From NCBI GenBank assembly GCA_027364695.1, contig DAHXOV010000256.1, forward strand, positions 1 through 5,158: DNA of 5,158 nt. Reading direction: 5' to 3'. Of the stretch, positions 1 to 5,158 are shown piece after piece (positions within the stretch are counted from its first letter, which is position 1; the number at the start of each line of letters is the position of its first letter). A program made the position numbers and the translations under genes. This stretch comes from a bacterium. GTDB taxonomy: Bacteria > Bacteroidota > Bacteroidia > B-17B0 > Aurantibacillaceae. Under the pieces are notes generated by a model. The model did no database searches. It worked only from the letters and a program-made list of their open reading frames with translations, and was not told where the DNA came from.

Positions 1-1358
1 ATTATAGATACCTTACCAACATCGCATTTACGCTCAATGATAAATATGTATTGATAGCCGTATTAAACAGGGACCAAAATAAAATGCAACTCAATGTATA
101 TAAAACAGAAGATGGATCTTATGTAAAAACATTGTTTGAAGAGAAACACGATAAATATGTAGAACCCTTGGTGCCAGCATTATTCATTAAAAATTCCAAT
201 CAATTTATATGGAGAAGCAATAGAGATGGATATTATCATTTGTATCTATATGATACCAATGGAAAACTACATAGACAACTAACCAAAGGATCATGGGAAG
301 TTAAGGAAATACTTGGATTTGATAAGACAGATAAAAAATTATTTTTCTTAGCCAATGCTGAATCGCCTGTTGATCAAGATATTTATATGGTAGATATAAC
401 AACAGGAAAAACAGAAAAAGCATCAAAAGAAAAAGGCTTTCATTTTGCAAGCATTAACGAAGATGCCGAATACATCGTAGATCATTACACTTCTTGTGAT
501 GTACCCAGAAAATACTTTGTAACAAACTTTAAGACCAAACAAAGTCATTTAATATTTGAGGCATCTAACCCACTTGAAAAATACTATACTGGGCATTGGA
601 AACCGGTTGTACTTAAATCCTTTGATGAAACAGATTTGTATGGTAGAATATTTTATCCTGTGAATTTTGACAGCACAAAAAAATATCCTGTACTGGTTTA
701 TTTATACAACGGACCACATTTACAACTGGTAACTAACTCGTGGATGATGGGCGGAGAAGTATGGTATCATTACATGGCAGAAAAAGGGTTTGTCATTTTT
801 ACAATAGATGGGCATGGGACGCCATTTAGAGGCAGAGAATTTGAACAAAATACTTTTAGAAAATTAGGCGAATATGAAATGAAAGATCAAATGATTGGAG
901 TAAACTATCTAAAATCATTGAAGTATGTAGATGCAGAAAGAATGGCATTATTTGGATGGAGTTTTGGAGGATTTATGACCTGCTCAATCATGACTCATTA
1001 TCCTGATGTATTCAAAGTAGCTGTGGCAGGTGGACCTGTAATTGACTGGCGCTATTATGAAGTGATGTACACCGAAAGATATATGGATACACCACAACAA
1101 AATCCTGATGGATATAAAGCAACAAGTATTTTAAATTCTATTCAAAATCTAAAAGGAAAATTGTTGGTCATACATGGCGCAGAGGATGACGTAGTAGTAT
1201 GGCAGCATAGTATGATGCTTTTGAAAACTGCCATAGATAAAGGTATACAATTAGATTATTTTGTGTATCCCACACATAAACACAATGTAACAGGTAAAGA
1301 CAGAGTACATTTAATAGAAAAAGTATGTAATTACATTTTAGAAACCATCAACAAGTAA
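1..1358 (+). CDS. Dipeptidyl peptidase IV-like S9B serine protease, C-terminal part (5' end outside window)
   Basis: This family cleaves dipeptides, usually Xaa-Pro, from the N-terminus of oligopeptides in the periplasm or on the outer surface. The reading frame is open to the left edge (first full codon at 3) and gives 451 residues, against roughly 700-730 for full-length relatives, so the signal peptide, most of the beta-propeller and its Glu-Glu substrate anchor are missing. Residues 1 to about 200 are propeller blades, including the typical LNRDQN and LFEE stretches. The alpha/beta-hydrolase domain follows, with the oxyanion Tyr in VYLYNGP (codon 705), nucleophile Ser in GWSFGGF (codon 960), Asp in HGAEDD (codon 1185) and His in THKHNV (codon 1281). 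Tyr-Ser-Asp-His spacings of 85, 75 and 32 residues match human DPP4 (83, 78, 32). The TTG at 51 is an internal Leu codon, not a start. The family call is firm; Pro specificity is inferred. Confidence 0.93.
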   Translation, partial: YRYLTNIAFTLNDKYVLIAVLNRDQNKMQLNVYKTEDGSYVKTLFEEKHDKYVEPLVPALFIKNSNQFIWRSNRDGYYHLYLYDTNGKLHRQLTKGSWEVKEILGFDKTDKKLFFLANAESPVDQDIYMVDITTGKTEKASKEKGFHFASINEDAEYIVDHYTSCDVPRKYFVTNFKTKQSHLIFEASNPLEKYYTGHWKPVVLKSFDETDLYGRIFYPVNFDSTKKYPVLVYLYNGPHLQLVTNSWMMGGEVWYHYMAEKGFVIFTIDGHGTPFRGREFEQNTFRKLGEYEMKDQMIGVNYLKSLKYVDAERMALFGWSFGGFMTCSIMTHYPDVFKVAVAGGPVIDWRYYEVMYTERYMDTPQQNPDGYKATSILNSIQNLKGKLLVIHGAEDDVVVWQHSMMLLKTAIDKGIQLDYFVYPTHKHNVTGKDRVHLIEKVCNYILETINK

Positions 1359-1383
1359 ATCTCCTGCTTTATTGAATATCAAA

Positions 1384-2502
1384 ATGCGAAAATTCTATCA
1401 TACACAAAAACGTTTTTATACCCTTCTTTTTTATCCTATATTATATTTATTAAGCGCGCTATTGAGTGGCATCTTATACATTCGGCATTTTTTGTATGAT
1501 AAAAAAATTTTTAAATCATATCACTTCTCCAATGTTTATAGTATCTGCATTGGAAATCTCAATTTAGGCGGAACTGGCAAATCACCTTTGACTGATTATT
1601 TAATAGAATTATTAAAAGTAAATTACACACTTGCTGTATTGAGCAGAGGATATGGAAGAAAAACAAAAGGATTTAAAGTAGTAAATGTCAGTGATAACTA
1701 TTGGGAATGTGGTGACGAACCTTTGATGTATAAAACAAAGCATTCTGATATTGTTGTAACAGTGTGTGAGGACCGCGTAGAGGGAATAAAAAAAATACTT
1801 CAATTATATCCTGATATACAAATAATACTTTTGGATGATGCCTTTCAACACAGAAGAATAATCGCAGATTTAAATATTTTGTTGACAGAGTATTATCAAC
1901 CATTTTTTGAAGATGATGTATTTCCATTAGGGAAATTAAGAGACATAAAGAGCCATGCTCTGCGAGCAGATATGCTAATTTTCAGTAAAGTGCCTGAAAA
2001 TACCAGTCAAAACGATATTCAGAATAAGATAATATGTTCAAGAAAATTTTATGATAAAGACGTTTTTTTTAGCACCATAGAATATCAGGAATTGTATTCT
2101 ATCACCAACTTTCAAAAAATAAATATTTACAAAGAACTTTCAAAATACAGTTGTATATTAGTAACGGGCATTGCAAATTCTACTCCTTTGTCCAGTCTTA
2201 TCAAAGAATATGCCAATTATTTTTATCATTTCAATTACCCTGATCATTATGCATTTTCAAAAGATAATCTTGAATTAATTAAAAATGTTTATCAAGCATG
2301 GCAAGAGAAGTATTCTAACACCATTATTATTACCACTGAAAAAGATGCTGTCAGAATGAAAGCATTCATACCCTCTTTTTTTAATTTGCCTATATTTGTC
2401 ATTCCCATTGAAATTCAACTTCAAAAATTTTCACCATCTTTTAATGATAAAATGCTATATTATGTTACAACAAATACAAGAAACAAGCAGATACATTCTT
2501 GA
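1384..2502 (+). CDS. lpxK: Tetraacyldisaccharide 4'-kinase (lipid A biosynthesis)
   Basis: LpxK uses ATP to phosphorylate the 4' position of the tetraacyldisaccharide 1-phosphate precursor, making lipid IVA on the cytoplasmic face of the inner membrane. From ATG 1384 the protein has 372 residues, normal for Bacteroidota. A hydrophobic N-terminal segment (about residues 12-33) ending in RHFLYD anchors it to the membrane. The Walker A loop [12 protein letters not shown] is at 57-68, SRGYGR at 87-92, LDDAFQH at 150-156 (DDGFQH in many proteobacteria), PLGKLRD follows, then PDHYAF around 286-291 with the conserved Asp-His pair, and TTEKDAVRM from 317. A TTG at 1372 would add four residues; I prefer the ATG because the N-terminus then looks like that of relatives. 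There is no clear Shine-Dalgarno sequence. The gene lies 25 bases after the peptidase gene and overlaps the next gene by 41 bases, so it is probably co-transcribed with both. Confidence 0.95.
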   Translation: MRKFYHTQKRFYTLLFYPILYLLSALLSGILYIRHFLYDKKIFKSYHFSNVYSICIGNLNLGGTGKSPLTDYLIELLKVNYTLAVLSRGYGRKTKGFKVVNVSDNYWECGDEPLMYKTKHSDIVVTVCEDRVEGIKKILQLYPDIQIILLDDAFQHRRIIADLNILLTEYYQPFFEDDVFPLGKLRDIKSHALRADMLIFSKVPENTSQNDIQNKIICSRKFYDKDVFFSTIEYQELYSITNFQKINIYKELSKYSCILVTGIANSTPLSSLIKEYANYFYHFNYPDHYAFSKDNLELIKNVYQAWQEKYSNTIIITTEKDAVRMKAFIPSFFNLPIFVIPIEIQLQKFSPSFNDKMLYYVTTNTRNKQIHS

Positions 2503-3280
2503 AAAAACAGAACATTTTATACCTGGTATTGGAATTATATTAGGCAGTGGATTAGGAGGATTGGTAAAAGAGATAAAAGTAAAATATACTTTGCCATATT
2601 CTGAAATTCCACATTTTCCGCAATCTACAGTCCACGGACATAAAGGACAATTGATCCTAGGTTATCTTTCTGATAAGCCTGTGTTGGCCATGCAAGGAAG
2701 GTTTCATTGCTATGAGGGATATGATATGAAACAAATTACTTTTCCTGTGCGAGTAATGAAACAAATTGGCATTAATAAGCTGATAGTAAGCAATGCTGCG
2801 GGGGGGATGAACCCTGAATTTCAATTAGGTGAATTGATGATTATTAAAGACCAGATCAATTTCTTTCCATCTAATCCGTTGATTGGAAAGAATGAGGATG
2901 AATTGGGTCCAAGATTTTTGGATATGAGTGAGACATACTTTAAAGAGTATATAGATATTGCCAAACAAATTGCAGAACAAAATAATATACGAGTAAAAGA
3001 AGGGGTATATTTGGGTGTGAGTGGTCCGTGCTTTGAAACACCTTCTGAATATCGTTGTTTTTGGCGAATGGGTGCAGATGCCGTAGGAATGAGCACAGTG
3101 CCCGAAGTGATAGTAGCAAGACACGGAGGGATGAAAGTGTTTGGAATGAGTATTATTACTGATCTGGGAATAGAGGAACGAATAGAAAATGTATCGCACG
3201 AGGAAGTACTTAAAGTAGCTGCTACTCAAGAACCAAAGATGAGTTTAATTGTAAAAGAGTTGGTGAAAAGAATACTTTGA
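2462..3280 (+). CDS. punA: Purine nucleoside phosphorylase, trimeric (PNP/PunA) family
   Basis: The enzyme splits purine (deoxy)nucleosides with phosphate into the free base and (deoxy)ribose 1-phosphate in cytoplasmic purine salvage. The product has 272 residues, the usual length of the trimeric low-mass family. Visible sites are the phosphate loop LGSGLGG (27-33), HGHKG (58-62), [10 protein letters not shown] (78-87), SNAAGG (110-115), SGPCFETP (187-194) with the base-binding Glu192, GMSTVPE (209-215), and His246 in SHEEV, matching human His257. The place of human Asn243 is taken by Asp234 (SIITDLG), which bears on base specificity. ATG 2462 is chosen because [12 protein letters not shown] forms the expected N-terminal helix. 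The longer form from TTG 2396 or ATG 2444 only translates lpxK sequence in another frame. Translation is probably coupled to lpxK through the overlap. The family is certain; the symbol is the usual one for it. Confidence 0.94.
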   Translation: MLQQIQETSRYILEKTEHFIPGIGIILGSGLGGLVKEIKVKYTLPYSEIPHFPQSTVHGHKGQLILGYLSDKPVLAMQGRFHCYEGYDMKQITFPVRVMKQIGINKLIVSNAAGGMNPEFQLGELMIIKDQINFFPSNPLIGKNEDELGPRFLDMSETYFKEYIDIAKQIAEQNNIRVKEGVYLGVSGPCFETPSEYRCFWRMGADAVGMSTVPEVIVARHGGMKVFGMSIITDLGIEERIENVSHEEVLKVAATQEPKMSLIVKELVKRIL

Positions 3281-3397
3281 ATGATATATTAATTGTGCGA
3301 GTGGTAGGTATTATTGTTTAGATAACAAAAAAAATGCGTGAGGCGGCACACCCAAATAATAATAAAAGAACAAGAAGAATAAGTGTTTAATGTTTTT

Positions 3398-3412
3398 TAC
3401 CTTTGTGGCAAA
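3398..3412 (+). promoter_or_regulatory. Bacteroidota-type promoter -7 box (TACCTTTG) with start region
   Basis: TACCTTTG at 3398-3405 is an exact match to the TAnnTTTG -7 element used by the primary sigma factor of Bacteroidota. It is preceded by a T-run and followed by TGGCAAAAAA, a context I recall as frequent in this phylum. Transcription would start about 6-8 bases after the box, near 3411-3413, only 5-7 bases before ATG 3418. I see no good -33 TTG at the expected distance (about 3375-3379 reads GAAGA). The rest of the gap from 3281 is AT-rich with one short GC island (3336-3353) and no convincing terminator for the upstream genes. Confidence 0.72.
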
Positions 3413-3417
3413 AAAGT

Positions 3418-4020
3418 ATGAATAATAATATATTTGAGTTTAAGGGGTATAAGCCATATATTCATTCTAGTGCGTTTATTCATCCTATGGCTTGTATAAT
3501 AGGGAATGTGAATATAGGTAAAGATGTATTTGTGGGCGCAGGTGCGGTAATTCGTGGAGATTGGGGAGAAATTGTGATTGAAGATGGCTGTAATGTGCAA
3601 GAGAATTGTATCATACACATGTTTCCAGGCCTCAGCGTATTATTGAAAGAATCTGCCCATATTGGACATGGCGCAATTATTCATGGAGGAGTGATAGGAA
3701 GAAATTGTTTGATAGGTATGAATAGTGTGGTGATGGATAATGTGGAAATAGGTAACGAATGTATTGTGGGAGCATTGACATTGGTGCCGCAGGATATGAA
3801 AATACCTGATAGAAAAGTGGTAGTAGGCAATCCTGCAAAAATTGTCAAAGATGTGAGTGATGAAATGATTCTATGGAAAACAGAAGGAACAAGTTTGTAT
3901 CAGCAACTGTCAAAAGAATGCTCTGAGACATTGAAAGTTTGTGAACCATTGAGAGGAAAGCCTTTGTTTAAGAGAATTCAGGAAAAAAAATACACTACAT
4001 TCAAAGAAATAAAAAAATAA
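3418..4020 (+). CDS. Gamma-carbonic anhydrase-like hexapeptide-repeat protein, PaaY/CaiE type
   Basis: The 200-residue protein is a left-handed parallel beta-helix with isoleucine/valine-glycine hexapeptide repeats over about residues 20-140 and a C-terminal helical tail, and it should form a trimer. Three putative metal-binding histidines are His67 (CIIHMF), His84 (HIGHGA) and His89 (IIHGG). RGD (46-48) and NVQEN (59-63) are the conserved gamma-class active-site surroundings. The spacing of 17 and 5 residues between the histidines, the motif WKTEGTSLYQ and the tail EPLRGKP match PaaY and CaiE rather than YrdA, in which the first gap is longer. PaaY is known as a CoA-thioesterase in phenylacetate breakdown; other members are carbonic anhydrases or unassigned. 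No other paa or cai gene is in view, so the substrate is unknown. I use ATG 3418 because the in-frame TTG at 3403 lies inside the promoter box. The S46 peptidase gene follows after 2 bases. Confidence 0.9.
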   Translation: MNNNIFEFKGYKPYIHSSAFIHPMACIIGNVNIGKDVFVGAGAVIRGDWGEIVIEDGCNVQENCIIHMFPGLSVLLKESAHIGHGAIIHGGVIGRNCLIGMNSVVMDNVEIGNECIVGALTLVPQDMKIPDRKVVVGNPAKIVKDVSDEMILWKTEGTSLYQQLSKECSETLKVCEPLRGKPLFKRIQEKKYTTFKEIKK

Positions 4021-4022
4021 GA

Positions 4023-5158
4023 ATGATGAAAAAGATGAATTTGATTAAGAAAAAATGGCTGCTCAGTGGCACTGGAATATTCTTGTCTTTATTGTTTTTT
4101 GCTGATGAGGGAATGTGGTTGCCTCAATTATTACAAGCAACGGGGGTTTATCAAAAAATGAAACAAGCTGGGTGCAAACTGACAGCAGAACAGATTTATA
4201 GTGTAAACACATCTTCTTTAAAAGATGCGATTGTGTTGTTTGGTGGTGGCTGTACTGCAGAGATTGTATCGCAAAAGGGTTTAATCATTACGAATCATCA
4301 TTGTGGGTATTCAAGCGTAGTAGATTTGAGTACTGTTGAAAAGAATTATTTGAAAAAGGGATACTGGGCAAAAAATCAACAAGAGGAGTTATCTTGTCCT
4401 AATCTGTCTGTTTCCATAATCATAAGAATAGAAGATGTAACGAATGAAGTATTGAAAAACACGAGCGGAATATCGGATAAAAAAGAAAAGGAAGAAGCCG
4501 TAAAAAAAAATATCGCAGAGATAGTAAGTAAATCTACACAAGGCACTCATTACAATGCAGTAGTGAAGCCCTATAATTATGAATTTCAGTATTTTTTGAT
4601 TGTGTATGAAACATTCAAGGATGTGAGGTTAGTGGCAGCTCCGCCAGAACATATTGGAAAATTTGGGGGTGAGGATGACAATTGGGTATGGCCAAGGCAC
4701 AATGCTGATTTTACGATGTTTCGGATATATGTTTCAAAAGATAATAAGCCCGCAGGATATTCAGCTGATAATGTGCCATATCAACCAAAGTATGTAATAC
4801 CTATCAGTTTGAAGGGATATAAAGAAGAGGACTTTACAATGGTGTACGGCTTTCCTGGAAGAACACAAGAATATTTGAGCTCTTATGCTGTAGATGTGAT
4901 TATGAACGATATAGATCCGAGAAGAGTGGAATTGAGAGAAAAAAAATTGAATATATTGGATAAGTATATGAAACAAAGCGTAGAGTTAAACCTGAAATAT
5001 GCAAGTGCTTATGCAAGAATTTCCAATTATTATAAAAAATGGATGGGCGAAATGATAGGACTGAAAAAATTTAATGCCATAGAAAAAAAGAAAAAAAATG
5101 AAAATGAACTGAAAAACATGTTGAAAAACCAGACTACCGCTATGGACAGTTTTAATAC
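4023..5158 (+). CDS. Peptidase S46 family dipeptidyl peptidase (DPP7/DPP11 type), N-terminal part (3' end outside window)
   Basis: S46 enzymes are bacterial periplasmic or surface serine proteases that remove dipeptides from free N-termini. The frame is open to the right edge, giving 378 full codons of the usual 700 or so. A lysine-rich start and hydrophobic stretch (12-27) form a signal peptide, with likely cleavage after FFA just before the family signature DEGMWLP (28-34). His93 in TNHHCG and Asp229 in RHNADF are the chymotrypsin-like catalytic residues. Cys77 and Cys94 flank the His strand as a likely disulfide. Asn220-Trp221 (DDNWVWPRH) and Asn335 (ISNYYKKW) match the residues that hold the substrate N-terminus in DAP BII, and YGFPGRT is at 275-281. 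The nucleophile (GNSGSP motif) and the residue deciding Asp/Glu versus hydrophobic P1 preference lie beyond the window, so DPP7 and DPP11 cannot be told apart. ATGs at 4023, 4026 and 4035 are all possible starts. Confidence 0.93.
   Translation, partial: MMKKMNLIKKKWLLSGTGIFLSLLFFADEGMWLPQLLQATGVYQKMKQAGCKLTAEQIYSVNTSSLKDAIVLFGGGCTAEIVSQKGLIITNHHCGYSSVVDLSTVEKNYLKKGYWAKNQQEELSCPNLSVSIIIRIEDVTNEVLKNTSGISDKKEKEEAVKKNIAEIVSKSTQGTHYNAVVKPYNYEFQYFLIVYETFKDVRLVAAPPEHIGKFGGEDDNWVWPRHNADFTMFRIYVSKDNKPAGYSADNVPYQPKYVIPISLKGYKEEDFTMVYGFPGRTQEYLSSYAVDVIMNDIDPRRVELREKKLNILDKYMKQSVELNLKYASAYARISNYYKKWMGEMIGLKKFNAIEKKKKNENELKNMLKNQTTAMDSFN

Noticed and set aside
1173..1202. HGAEDDVVVW in place of the human DPP4 motif HGTADDNVHF.
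   Set aside because: The catalytic Asp is present with normal spacing to Ser and His. Variation after it is usual in bacterial S9B enzymes.
1834..1851. DDAFQH instead of DDGFQH in LpxK, as a possible active-site defect.
   Set aside because: Both Asp residues and the His are kept, and I recall Ala at this position in other Bacteroidota LpxK proteins, so it is probably a clade variant.
2391..2398. TATATTTG, matching TAnnTTTG, inside lpxK as a possible internal promoter for the phosphorylase gene.
   Set aside because: It has no -33 element at the right distance and is easily produced by chance in AT-rich coding DNA. The same octamer appears at 3429-3436 inside the next gene, where it has no role.
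2396..2461. Longer N-terminus of the phosphorylase from TTG 2396 or ATG 2444.
   Set aside because: This adds up to 22 residues that are only the lpxK sequence in another frame. ATG 2462 gives the expected family N-terminus and length.
3336..3353. GC-rich island with a GTG/CAC inverted repeat, as a possible terminator after the phosphorylase gene.
   Set aside because: The stem has only three base pairs and no T-run follows it.
1612..3618. Several open frames on the - strand over lpxK, the phosphorylase gene and the hexapeptide gene.
   Set aside because: They lie opposite well-conserved genes, have low-complexity Ile/Tyr/His/Ser-rich translations and show no recognisable domain; they are shadows.

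Overview
The window looks like ordinary chromosomal DNA from a Gram-negative member of the Bacteroidota, possibly near the Chitinophagales or Sphingobacteriales; the exact lineage is a guess. Four things point that way. The DNA is AT-rich. No start has a clear Shine-Dalgarno sequence. The one good promoter has the TAnnTTTG -7 box of this phylum. The gene set pairs lipid A synthesis (lpxK) with two secreted dipeptidyl-peptidase families, S9B and S46, that are common in the group. All five genes are on the + strand.

Layout. At 1-1358 is the C-terminal part of a dipeptidyl peptidase IV-like S9 protease: the end of the beta-propeller and the complete alpha/beta-hydrolase domain with Ser, Asp and His. 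After 25 bases comes lpxK (1384-2502), the lipid A 4'-kinase. Its last 41 bases overlap the start of a purine nucleoside phosphorylase gene (2462-3280). A 137-base intergenic gap ends in the promoter TACCTTTG (3398-3405), placed so close to the next ATG (3418) that the mRNA should be almost leaderless. That promoter serves a left-handed beta-helix protein of the gamma-carbonic anhydrase/PaaY type (3418-4020). Two bases later begins a peptidase S46 gene of the DPP7/DPP11 family (from 4023), which runs off the right edge before its catalytic serine.

How the genes fit together. There appear to be two transcription units: the S9 peptidase, lpxK and the phosphorylase, then the hexapeptide protein with the S46 peptidase. 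The two peptidases at the edges would both release dipeptides from oligopeptides at or outside the cell envelope, which suggests an organism that uses peptides as nutrients. lpxK and the phosphorylase are housekeeping genes. I found no RNA gene, insertion sequence, CRISPR array or phage trace, and nothing I would call a new system. The points most worth a second look are the near-leaderless promoter, the Asp in the purine-specificity position of the phosphorylase, and the lpxK/phosphorylase overlap.
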